Origin: Proteobacteria bacterium UBA1148
GTDB lineage: Bacteria > Pseudomonadota > Gammaproteobacteria > Steroidobacterales > Rariloculaceae
DNA length: 25,074 nucleotides
Direction of reading: 5' to 3'
Assembly (NCBI GenBank): GCA_002311835.1
Contig: DBZY01000049.1
Span: 116,220 to 141,293, forward strand
The translations under genes were made by a program, and so were the position numbers. The first letter of the stretch is position 1. The number at the start of each line of letters is the position of its first letter. The notes under the pieces were generated by a model, which saw only the letters and a list, made by a program, of their open reading frames with translations, did not search any database and was not told where the DNA came from. Below, piece after piece: positions 15,919 through 22,531 of this stretch.

Positions 15919-16979
15919 CATACCCATCCTGCGGGGGCGATCAGCAGCCCCTCCGAGTCTGGCCATCCCGCAAGACGATTTACCCACTGTATAGCTCCTC
16001 CCGCGGCGCCTTTGACTAGGTTGTCCAGAACACAGCAAACTGCAATCGAATTTTCGTCAGTACTAACGCTCAACATTGCGTTGTTCGTACCAACAATATC
16101 CTTGAGACGCGGAGGTGATGAAGAAATGTGTACAAAGCTTGAGTCTGCATAAAACTTTTTAAACGCGTCAACTGCTTCGCTTTCGGCGACCCCCCCCGCA
16201 CACTGCGCGAATACGGTTGCATGTATTCCCCGGGCGAATGGTCCTGACTGTGGAACGAAGTGCAGCATGATGTCTTGTCCTGTGTATGCCTCTGTGAGTT
16301 CGCAGATTTCCGGGTGGTGTCGATGGCGCAATGGTTGATATGCAAAGAGATTATTTTGGCGCATGGGGTGATGTGTTGTGTCGCGCGGGGTGCGCCCGGC
16401 CCCAGTACTACCTGTTATCGCACTAACGAAGAATTCCGGTTGAGCAAGTTCTAGTGAGAGTAAGGGGACAACCGCAAGCAATATAGCTGTGGCGAAACAG
16501 CCAGGCTGGGCTGCATGGGGAGTTTTGAGGTCGCTTAGGTGTTCGGGAACAGCGCAGCTGAACGATGCCAATCGGCCTGGTGCAGAGTGCTTCTGCCCAT
16601 AAACCTCCGCAAAGCGTGTCGCTGACGAGTAGCGAAAATCCGCAGAAGCGTCGACAACTGTCATCTGTAGACCGATGTGCTCAGCTGTGTTAAGAAGTTG
16701 ATCTATCAGATTGGCAGAAGCACCATGAGGTGCGGCCGAAAGAACAATCCAGTGGGGTGATTTAGCCAGCCCATCAATAGCCTGCTGCATGGAAATAAAC
16801 TGCTCGGTCGGGTAAGCGGTGGCAAGGTGACCAAATGCTGAAACAATGGGTTTCCCATGGTGGCTGTTCGATACAGCGCCCGCGAGAGTCAGTCGCGGAT
16901 GTTGGGCGATCAAACGCAGTAGCTCACCCGCCACATAGCCTGACCCACCCAATAGGATGACTGGGAGTACCTCACTCAT
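15918..16979 (-). CDS. argC: N-acyl-gamma-glutamyl-phosphate reductase
   Basis: NADPH-dependent reductase that converts N-acylglutamyl phosphate to the semialdehyde, 353 residues. The N-terminal Rossmann motif is GGSGYVAGEL (11-20). The catalytic Cys161 is in QPGCFATA, and the conserved ITGSTGAGRTPRDTTHHP segment follows. A later HFVPQSGPFARGI stretch belongs to the substrate domain. The NNxxxYxPxxHxHxPEI pattern around residues 209-224 is closer to Bacteroidetes ArgC and LysY-type enzymes than to the E. coli form. Its ATG overlaps the stop of the upstream P-loop gene in an ATGA arrangement, with GAGG about 8 nt before it, indicating translational coupling. Confidence 0.94.
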   Translation of the reverse strand: MSEVLPVILLGGSGYVAGELLRLIAQHPRLTLAGAVSNSHHGKPIVSAFGHLATAYPTEQFISMQQAIDGLAKSPHWIVLSAAPHGASANLIDQLLNTAEHIGLQMTVVDASADFRYSSATRFAEVYGQKHSAPGRLASFSCAVPEHLSDLKTPHAAQPGCFATAILLAVVPLLSLELAQPEFFVSAITGSTGAGRTPRDTTHHPMRQNNLFAYQPLRHRHHPEICELTEAYTGQDIMLHFVPQSGPFARGIHATVFAQCAGGVAESEAVDAFKKFYADSSFVHISSSPPRLKDIVGTNNAMLSVSTDENSIAVCCVLDNLVKGAAGGAIQWVNRLAGWPDSEGLLIAPAGWV

Positions 16980-18049
16980 GATGCGGCCTCGGTTGGCACG
17001 AGTTCAAGACCTATTTGATTCCGAATTAAGTCGCCCAGATCAGCGCCGTGGGTTAATGCATTGGTAGCGCGCACCTTCACCCGCCGTTCGATAATCTCGA
17101 TACCAACCAGATTATCAGTGGCGGGTCCTGTAACAGCCACGGGTTCAATATTGAACTCCTCGCGGAGAAGCTTTACTCCTCCCCACGCGCCTACAGGATC
17201 GTTCGCGCACAAGACAACGGCACTCAGAGCAGGGCGCACTTCCGGGTCGAGTAGAATTGCTTCAACCCCGTAAGCGCCCAATATCCCATCACCAAGCTCA
17301 AAGACGATGACGTCAGGGGCTTCTTTGGCAAGCCCTACCATTAGTTTCCGGGTCAGTTCAGGTGCATTATCAGACGTCGTGCATACCACGCCATGGTCTG
17401 TGAATATTCCTGTGTTTCGTGCGCCCGCATCTTCCATGGCGAGAATGTCTCTTTGCAGAGCAACCCCAGTTGCTTTAAAAGCGTCTACGGTTAGCCCGTG
17501 CTGGTAAAATCGGCTTATTACGGCACAGGCAGCAGCAGTTTTCCCCGAGTTCATGCATGTTCCAGCAAATGCCACTACGGGAATACCGTGCAAGTCCACA
17601 GTTGATGGATCGTCTATCGGTGCGTTTTTTACTCGGGCGGGAACTCCGATTCGCTCGCCTAGAAACGGAAATTCCAACACGACGCCGAGCACACGACAGT
17701 CGAAAGGTTGCCCCTGGTTAGGATTAATGGAATCACACACCCCAAGTACCCCACCCAGATTAAGCAGTTGTAATATGTCGCCTGGCACAAGCTGTTTCGG
17801 AGTGTGCCCAGAGTAACCAAATAAGGCTTTTCGGTGACCGAGTGCGCCTACAATGACATCGCCGCGCTGCACTTGGGCCATGCGCCCACTAGTTAACTCA
17901 AGTGTGTTGTAGCGAGACTTGTTATTCAACACCTCGGCTGCAATGAGGACACCTTCTTCACAGGGGATTTCCGAACTGACACGAACTTCCCTACCAATTT
18001 CTGTGGCGAGTGCAACAGAGGCGACTTTGTCAACGACAATGGCACGCAT
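16976..18049 (-). CDS. Uncharacterised two-domain P-loop protein inside the arginine operon
   Basis: 357 residues that I cannot assign to a characterised family. Residues 1-145 look like a beta-rich domain with GDVIVGALGHRKALFGYSG (63-81) and LVPGDILQLLNLGGVLGV (87-104). Residues about 155-345 are a P-loop domain: Walker A GTCMNSGKT (163-171), DAFKATG (189-195), and a Walker-B-like DVIVFELGDGILG (246-258). The fold hints at the dethiobiotin-synthetase/MobB group. The GT-(x)5-GK, F-x-A-T-G and E-x-G-D-G-x-L pattern distantly recalls DUF1611/DgcN, whose characterised member acetylates D-glutamate, but the N-terminal domain differs from DUF1611_N. It starts 11 bp after argG with GAGG before its ATG, and its stop overlaps argC. 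Co-translation with argC suggests a direct role in arginine synthesis. Candidate roles are glutamate N-acylation or nucleotide/CoA-dependent regulation; this is inference. Confidence 0.8.
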   Translation of the reverse strand: MRAIVVDKVASVALATEIGREVRVSSEIPCEEGVLIAAEVLNNKSRYNTLELTSGRMAQVQRGDVIVGALGHRKALFGYSGHTPKQLVPGDILQLLNLGGVLGVCDSINPNQGQPFDCRVLGVVLEFPFLGERIGVPARVKNAPIDDPSTVDLHGIPVVAFAGTCMNSGKTAAACAVISRFYQHGLTVDAFKATGVALQRDILAMEDAGARNTGIFTDHGVVCTTSDNAPELTRKLMVGLAKEAPDVIVFELGDGILGAYGVEAILLDPEVRPALSAVVLCANDPVGAWGGVKLLREEFNIEPVAVTGPATDNLVGIEIIERRVKVRATNALTHGADLGDLIRNQIGLELVPTEAAS

Positions 18050-18060
18050 GTTCTTAACCT

Positions 18061-19269
18061 CTACTTACCTTGTGCTCGGGTGCATAGCATCCCAGGTAGC
18101 GCCAGAATCCTAGAAAACCCCACCGCATCTGAAGCGGTCCACTCACCCACAGATTCTCCATATTGACCGCGGCTGGCAGCCATAAGCGAATAAGGCGACT
18201 CTACACCAGTGACAAATAAGTGCCCCGGTCGTAGAAGGCAGTGAGCCAGGCCGGTAACTTGTGTTTGGGAGGATTCGAGTAAAGCCTCGATATCTCGGCA
18301 CACAGGGTCTAATTGTTTTCCTTCGTGAATAAAGTCGCCGTAGGCTTGGCTAACCTGGTCTTTGACCCGTTGCTGCAGTGCCGAGAGTGTCAATTTCTCC
18401 AACTCCCTGTGGCATGTGAGCAGAATCTCCGCTGACGGTGCTTCGAAGGCGACGCGACCCTTCGTACCCAGGATGGTGTCACCTAAATGAATCCCGCGCC
18501 CAATTCCAAATCGAGAACCTATTGTTTCAAGTTCTTCGATCAACTCTACTGAGTTAGCCCCCTTCCCGTTTAGAGATACGGGAATGCCACGCAGAAACTC
18601 TATTGTGAGTTCTTCATGTGGAGTAGGCGTATCCAATGCACCAGCGCTCAGAACCCACGCAGATTCTGGAATGCTTGAAGCTGAGCTTAGGGTCTCTGTA
18701 CCTCCAATCGTTACACCCCACAGACCGCGGTTGATGGAATAGCTAGCTCCTGTCGGTGGCACAGGTAACTGGCGGCTTTCTAGATAATCAAGTTGATCAT
18801 CTCGAGCCCAGGCGTTATCACGTACCGGAGCTAGTACTTCAAGTTTTGGCGCTAGCGTTTTGAGAGCAATTTCAAAACGGACCTGATCGTTTCCCGCAGC
18901 AGTGCAGCCGTGGGCTACTGTTTCGGAGCCTAGTTTTTTTGCTAGATCAGCCAAACATTTCGCTTGAATACCTCGTTCTGCGCCAACGCAAAGCGGGTAA
19001 AGTTGGCCGCGCCGCACATTTCCCATTACTAAATATTTTAAGACGTTGTTAAAGAATTCATCACGGGCTTCTATGAGAATGTGATTTATTGCTCCTAGAG
19101 AGCGTGCCCGTTTTTCCAGAGCTGCTGCATCCGCGGTTGTTAGACCGCCAGTGTTTATGGTTGCCGTGACCACTGGGCGCTGATAGGTTTCTGTGAGCCA
19201 AGGCACACAGAACGAGGTGTCTAGGCCTCCAGAGAAGGCAAGCACTATGGGAGGATTATTTTTTGTCAC
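18061..19269 (-). CDS. argG: Argininosuccinate synthase, Bacteroidetes/Xanthomonas type
   Basis: ATP-dependent condensation of citrulline and aspartate, 402 residues. The PP-loop is AFSGGLDTS (11-19). Further family segments are VRRGQLYPLCVGAERGIQAK, AHGCTAAGNDQVRFE, a central TGASYSINRGLWG segment, and IGRGIHLGDTILGTKGRVAFEAPSAE. The FGNVLR-type, AHGSTGAGNDQVRF-type wording matches the Bacteroidetes/Xanthomonas branch rather than E. coli ArgG. The start is GTG at 19269, with a weak GGGT about 9 nt upstream. argR ends 23 bp before it and the P-loop gene starts 11 bp after it. There is no separate promoter evidence in the short gap, so argR and argG are probably co-transcribed. Confidence 0.94.
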   Translation of the reverse strand: MTKNNPPIVLAFSGGLDTSFCVPWLTETYQRPVVTATINTGGLTTADAAALEKRARSLGAINHILIEARDEFFNNVLKYLVMGNVRRGQLYPLCVGAERGIQAKCLADLAKKLGSETVAHGCTAAGNDQVRFEIALKTLAPKLEVLAPVRDNAWARDDQLDYLESRQLPVPPTGASYSINRGLWGVTIGGTETLSSASSIPESAWVLSAGALDTPTPHEELTIEFLRGIPVSLNGKGANSVELIEELETIGSRFGIGRGIHLGDTILGTKGRVAFEAPSAEILLTCHRELEKLTLSALQQRVKDQVSQAYGDFIHEGKQLDPVCRDIEALLESSQTQVTGLAHCLLRPGHLFVTGVESPYSLMAASRGQYGESVGEWTASDAVGFSRILALPGMLCTRAQGK

Positions 19270-19292
19270 GGTGTTATACCCAAGTTCATTAT

Positions 19293-19757
19293 TTAAATTG
19301 CCGTTATCTTTAGTGCATCGCGTAGCCGGGCACCTAGGCGTCGTTGTGATGCTGTGCTGGTTGTTGCAACGAAAATTGTGTCATCACCCGAAACAGTGCC
19401 AACAACCTCTGGCCAACTGATACGGTCCAGCATGAGGGCGACGCGTTGGGCAGCACCAATAGCGGTTGTGATCACTAGTAAATTGGGTCCCGCCTGGCGG
19501 ATGTCCCTAACGAATTCCGCGACTAGCTCCAGTGTCTCCTCGTTATTCGCAATGCGGCTCTCAGGCAGGCTATATCCATTCCTGAGTTTTGCCGCCCCTA
19601 GGTAACGAAGATCCCGGCTGACGCTAGATTGTGTAGCGTCGTGTCCCTGTGCACGGAGCAGCCGGACTAGTTCAGCCTGACGCTGGATCGAGTGCAGTGC
19701 CAGGAGATCGGCGATGGCCTGGCGGCGACCTTGTTGTTGAACGATAGCAGTAGGCAT
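19293..19757 (-). CDS. argR: Arginine repressor ArgR
   Basis: Hexameric arginine-responsive DNA-binding regulator, 154 residues. The N-terminal winged helix-turn-helix has QSSVSRDLRYLGAAKL (43-58) with the SR pair that reads ARG boxes. The C-terminal oligomerisation and arginine-binding domain has GTVSGDDTIFVAT (120-132), close to the family motif GTIAGDDTIF. It is the first gene of the arginine run and so would be autoregulated with it. This differs from E. coli, where argR is unlinked to most arg genes, and from Bacteroidetes, whose similar arg cluster usually starts with a GNAT gene. A strong promoter and palindromic sequences lie just upstream. Confidence 0.94.
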   Translation of the reverse strand: MPTAIVQQQGRRQAIADLLALHSIQRQAELVRLLRAQGHDATQSSVSRDLRYLGAAKLRNGYSLPESRIANNEETLELVAEFVRDIRQAGPNLLVITTAIGAAQRVALMLDRISWPEVVGTVSGDDTIFVATTSTASQRRLGARLRDALKITAI

Positions 19758-19778
19758 AGACTAACTACCTAAATAAAA

Positions 19779-19814
19779 TTGCGCATATAATATAGATTAT
19801 GTGCAAATAATGCA
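19779..19814. promoter_or_regulatory. Candidate ArgR operator overlapping the promoter
   Basis: TTGCGCATA (19779-19787) and TATGTGCAA (19798-19806) form an inverted repeat with 8 of 9 pairs matching around a 10-bp AT-rich centre. Next to it TGCA-AATAA-TGCA (19802-19814) is a second short palindrome. ArgR binds pairs of AT-rich 18-bp palindromes of the TGAAT/ATTCA type; these match in form but not exactly in sequence. They cover the -10 and reach the -35, as expected for autorepression. Confidence 0.4.
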
Positions 19815-19815
19815 A
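19787..19815 (-). promoter_or_regulatory. Sigma-70 promoter of the argR-arg operon
   Basis: On the minus strand TTGCAT (19815-19810) and TATTAT (19792-19787) are separated by exactly 17 bp. Both hexamers are good matches to consensus. Transcription would start near 19780, giving a leader of about 23 nt before the argR ATG at 19757. Confidence 0.65.
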
Positions 19816-19872
19816 TTATAGCCTATGATTTCGTTCGTAGAAGAAAGAAAATGCATACTCGAGGGCAACGAA

Positions 19873-20544
19873 ATGATTGACCAGCTAGAAACATTGGAGA
19901 TCGAAACTGGAGCTGACCCGACTTGGAGCGTGGTCTGGTTACACGGTCTGGGGGCGGATGGGCATGATTTCAAACCGATCGTGCCGGAGTTCGATTTGCC
20001 TGAGGCGGTACGGTTTATCTTTCCTCACGCACCGATTCGTCCGGTCACTATCAACGGCAGTTACCCTATGCGTGCCTGGTACGATATTTTTTCTCTGGAA
20101 CGGGGTGGACTTGAAGACGAAGCTGGAATCCGAGCCAGTGCCTCCCAGGTTGAGAATCTTGTTCAGAGCGAGGTAGACCGGGGAATACCCGTCTCTCAAC
20201 TAGTTCTAGCCGGGTTTTCCCAAGGCGGTGCCATAGCTCTGCACGTGGGATTACGATATTCGCAGTCAATTGCCGGAATAATAGCGTTGTCCACGTACCT
20301 TCCATTACCAAAGACACTTACTATGGAAAAAACCTCTGGCACTGAACGCTTGCCGATCTTTATGGGGCATGGAACGGAGGATGTCACTATCCCCGAGTTC
20401 TATGGCGCACAATCAAGAGATCAGTTGCAATCGGAAGGCTACAAGGTGGACTGGCATACCTACCCAACGGGCCATTCGGTCTGCGAGGAAGAAATTTTAC
20501 ATATCAACGGGTGGCTTCGAACGTGCCAGGGCGCTTCATATTGA
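19873..20544 (+). CDS. Phospholipase/carboxylesterase-type alpha/beta hydrolase
   Basis: Cytoplasmic serine esterase of the EstB/acyl-protein-thioesterase family, 223 residues from the chosen start. The N-terminal oxyanion segment is VVWLHGLGADGHDF (20-33). The nucleophile is Ser116 in GFSQGGA, with Asp170 in GTEDVTIP and His201 in TGHS. The open frame begins at 19825, but I use the ATG at 19873, which gives the usual family length and has GAGGG about 8 nt upstream. It is divergent from argR. Its stop lies 41 bp past the stop of the opposite-strand TANGO2-like gene, so the two coding ends overlap. The substrate is not determinable; short-chain esters are typical. Confidence 0.92.
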   Translation: MIDQLETLEIETGADPTWSVVWLHGLGADGHDFKPIVPEFDLPEAVRFIFPHAPIRPVTINGSYPMRAWYDIFSLERGGLEDEAGIRASASQVENLVQSEVDRGIPVSQLVLAGFSQGGAIALHVGLRYSQSIAGIIALSTYLPLPKTLTMEKTSGTERLPIFMGHGTEDVTIPEFYGAQSRDQLQSEGYKVDWHTYPTGHSVCEEEILHINGWLRTCQGASY

Positions 20545-21271
20545 ACGAGTAATCACTTTTGCTTGTATGTGTGCCATCGGAGTTATAACAGCGCTCGAAA
20601 AATTGCACCTCTCCTGTTCTTGAGATGAGAATTACTGTTGATGAGCGTGTTCCAAACTGTTCATCCTTAATAAATACGCGAGTTTGACGCCAGTCCAGTT
20701 CTTCCTCACCCAATCTGACATGGTGCGGGGTTTTGTTCTCGAGTATCTCAAAGAGACGATCCACTGGGTTGTTTATAGCTAGAGTGGATGCAAGCATCGA
20801 TTCGGCAAAACAAACCTTTGGCCATGGCGTGCCTAATGGTGCGTTACTTAAAGCATAAATGCCTGGAACGAGCTGTTGACCCGCTGTCTGGTTACTAAAA
20901 TAGTGGCAGCTAGCGTCGTCGAATATTAAGAGGTTGTAGGGGGCGTAGTCTTCAGTCTCTGCTTGAAGCTGGGAAATAAATGAATCGGCGGAGCATTTAC
21001 TGGCAAGGTAGTCTGTTACGAGGTGTCCTCGAGATTTTTTGAATGTTTTCCCTTCTGCTGTTGGCACATTGGTTATGGCGGCCAGCCGACCACACTGATC
21101 GATGGCCAACCACGTTCCCCCAGCGAGTAAATCGCGACCGCCAAGAATGTTCGGATAGTCTGTCCACCAGTTTGCAGCGGCGGTGGGTCGCGCGTGTAGC
21201 TCATCCCGATTGGCGGCAAAGATCAATGGATAGTTTTCCGAAATACCAAAGGCAAATGTGGCGAGACACAT
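20504..21271 (-). CDS. TANGO2/NRDE-family protein
   Basis: Member of the transport and Golgi organisation 2 (DUF833/NRDE) family, 255 residues. The eponymous AANRDE motif is followed by GGRDLLAGGTWLAID and AITN, all diagnostic. Family proteins begin Met-Cys, and Cys2 would become the N-terminal residue of an Ntn-hydrolase-like fold. For that reason I place the start at the ATG of MCLATFAF (21271), not ten codons earlier. The role is not settled; links to acyl-CoA, lipid and heme handling are reported. This start lacks its own ribosome-binding site. A 37-codon ORF with a perfect one ends 4 bp before it, which suggests coupled translation. The last 11 or so codons overlap the carboxylesterase gene on the other strand. 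Confidence 0.88.
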   Translation of the reverse strand: MCLATFAFGISENYPLIFAANRDELHARPTAAANWWTDYPNILGGRDLLAGGTWLAIDQCGRLAAITNVPTAEGKTFKKSRGHLVTDYLASKCSADSFISQLQAETEDYAPYNLLIFDDASCHYFSNQTAGQQLVPGIYALSNAPLGTPWPKVCFAESMLASTLAINNPVDRLFEILENKTPHHVRLGEEELDWRQTRVFIKDEQFGTRSSTVILISRTGEVQFFERCYNSDGTHTSKSDYSFNMKRPGTFEATR

Positions 21272-21275
21272 ATAA

Positions 21276-21389
21276 TCAAGTTTTCGCGGTAGGAGCATCA
21301 TCGGTTGCGCCGAACCGAGGGAGGCTGTGTGTCAGGTAGGACGGGCGCTTGCCCTGCGGGGTCGCAAGTAAATCGTAAAAATAGCTCAT
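21276..21389 (-). CDS. Small 37-residue ORF upstream of and coupled to the TANGO2-like gene
   Basis: ATG at 21389 is preceded by GGAGG (21401-21397) with an ideal 7-nt gap. The frame runs 37 codons, beginning MSYFYDLLATPQGKRPSY and ending with a hydrophilic tail, and stops with TGA at 21278-21276, 4 bp before the TANGO2-like ATG. The strong ribosome-binding site and the position argue for a translated leader or small protein. No family is recognised, and there is no membrane segment or obvious attenuator codon run. A promoter-like sequence lies 24 bp upstream. Confidence 0.5.
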   Translation of the reverse strand: MSYFYDLLATPQGKRPSYLTHSLPRFGATDDAPTAKT

Positions 21390-21412
21390 AGAGAAACCTC
21401 CATGGTGGGATA

Positions 21413-21440
21413 AGTTTAGCTTGAGAGCATGACTATTCAA
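21413..21440 (-). promoter_or_regulatory. Probable promoter for the small ORF and TANGO2-like gene
   Basis: On the minus strand TTGAAT (21440-21435) and TAAACT (21418-21413) are separated by 16 bp, each matching consensus at 4 of 6 positions. Transcription would begin near 21406, just before the GGAGG ribosome-binding site. On the plus strand a TATAGT at 21457-21462 could be the -10 for the divergent ABC genes, but no clear -35 goes with it. Confidence 0.4.
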
Positions 21441-21490
21441 TTCTACTAACCGCAACTATAGTGCTACTTTTAGCTGACCAGCTGAGTAGA

Positions 21491-22531
21491 ATGTTCTCCC
21501 TTTTGGGTTCGATTGGTCAACAATTTGAGGTACGGATACTGGACGCTCTCTTTCTCAATCAGCTTCGCAAGGTTTACGCTAATGGTGTGGAGGCGCTTTC
21601 AGGCATAGATTTGCAGGTGAAGGAAGGGGATTTCTTTGCACTGCTCGGGCCCAATGGTGCAGGTAAGACTACGGTCATTGGTATTGTTACATCTCTAGTC
21701 AACAAAACCAGTGGGACCGTATCGGTATTTGGGTACAACCTGGATAAAGAACGGGAGGCCGCGAAGGCTTGTATTGGGGTTGTGCCCCAAGAGGCTAACC
21801 TCAATGTGTTCGAAAAGAACGAGAATATTTTAGTCAATCAGGCGGGCTACTATGGCGTGCCACGATCAGTGGCTAAGCAACGTGCGGAGAAGTATCTAAA
21901 GGCTCTCCATTTATGGGATCGGCGGGACGATATTGCCCGGAATCTCTCTGGAGGAATGAAGCGGCGCCTGATGATTGCGCGAGCCCTAGTCCATGAGCCG
22001 CGCCTCTTGATTCTCGATGAGCCTACTGCGGGTGTCGATATTGAAATTCGTAGGTCTATGTGGGATTTAATGAGAGAACTTAATGATGTTGGTATGACAA
22101 TTATCCTGACAACACACTATCTTGAGGAAGCGGAAAGTCTCTGCCGAAACATTGCAATTATCGATGAGGGACTCATTATTGAGAACGATACCATGAGCAG
22201 TGTGATCAGTAAGCTGCAAAGGGAAGTGTTTGTGTTGACCTTGGAAGAATCTATTCAGGAGGCGCCTGTCTTAGATGGTTATAAGGTTTTTCTACGTAAT
22301 GAGCATGAGATTGAAGTTGAGGTAGAGAAAAAACAAAGTCTCAATTCACTCTTCGAGACCATCTCCGATAAGGGTCTCCATGTGTCCAGTATGAGAACGC
22401 GCTCGAATAGACTGGAGGAGCTCTTTATGCGTCTCGTCAAAGGCAAAACACAGAGCAGATACGATACCGGAAGGAGTGGGGCTGAGAGGTCGACAGATCA
22501 TCGAGCTTCCTCGCGGGGAGAGTTGAACTAA
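21491..22531 (+). CDS. yadG: ABC exporter ATP-binding subunit, YadG type
   Basis: ATPase of an ABC-2 type exporter, paired with the permease that follows. Walker A GPNGAGKT is followed by the Q-loop in GVVPQEANLN, the signature LSGGMKRRLMIARAL, Walker B LLILDEPTAGVDIE and the H-loop TTHYLEEAE. The match to E. coli YadG extends to the C-terminus, including the NRLEELFMRLV segment. The open frame begins with GTG at 21461; I use the first ATG (21491). Alignment to YadG from memory puts its Met near residue 26 of the open frame, where there are ATA and CTG codons 5 and 8 nt after a GAGGT, so the real start may be CTG at 21539. A Ser/Arg-rich tail extends the usual end. Its TAA overlaps the permease ATG by 1 bp. 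Confidence 0.93.
   Translation: MFSLLGSIGQQFEVRILDALFLNQLRKVYANGVEALSGIDLQVKEGDFFALLGPNGAGKTTVIGIVTSLVNKTSGTVSVFGYNLDKEREAAKACIGVVPQEANLNVFEKNENILVNQAGYYGVPRSVAKQRAEKYLKALHLWDRRDDIARNLSGGMKRRLMIARALVHEPRLLILDEPTAGVDIEIRRSMWDLMRELNDVGMTIILTTHYLEEAESLCRNIAIIDEGLIIENDTMSSVISKLQREVFVLTLEESIQEAPVLDGYKVFLRNEHEIEVEVEKKQSLNSLFETISDKGLHVSSMRTRSNRLEELFMRLVKGKTQSRYDTGRSGAERSTDHRASSRGELN

Noticed and set aside
15919..16038. 40-codon upstream extension of argD inside argC
   Set aside because: It is Arg-rich, out of keeping with the family, and lies wholly within argC coding sequence; coupled ATGs at 15921/15918 are better starts.
16976..18049. Calling the P-loop gene a DgcN/DUF1611 D-glutamate acetyltransferase outright
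   Set aside because: Only the P-loop domain pattern is reminiscent. The N-terminal domain differs and no epimerase partner is nearby, so a named function is not supported.
21302..21375. GC-rich CTTGC/GCAAG hairpin as a terminator
   Set aside because: It lies inside the 37-codon ORF, has a weak interior and no U-tract.
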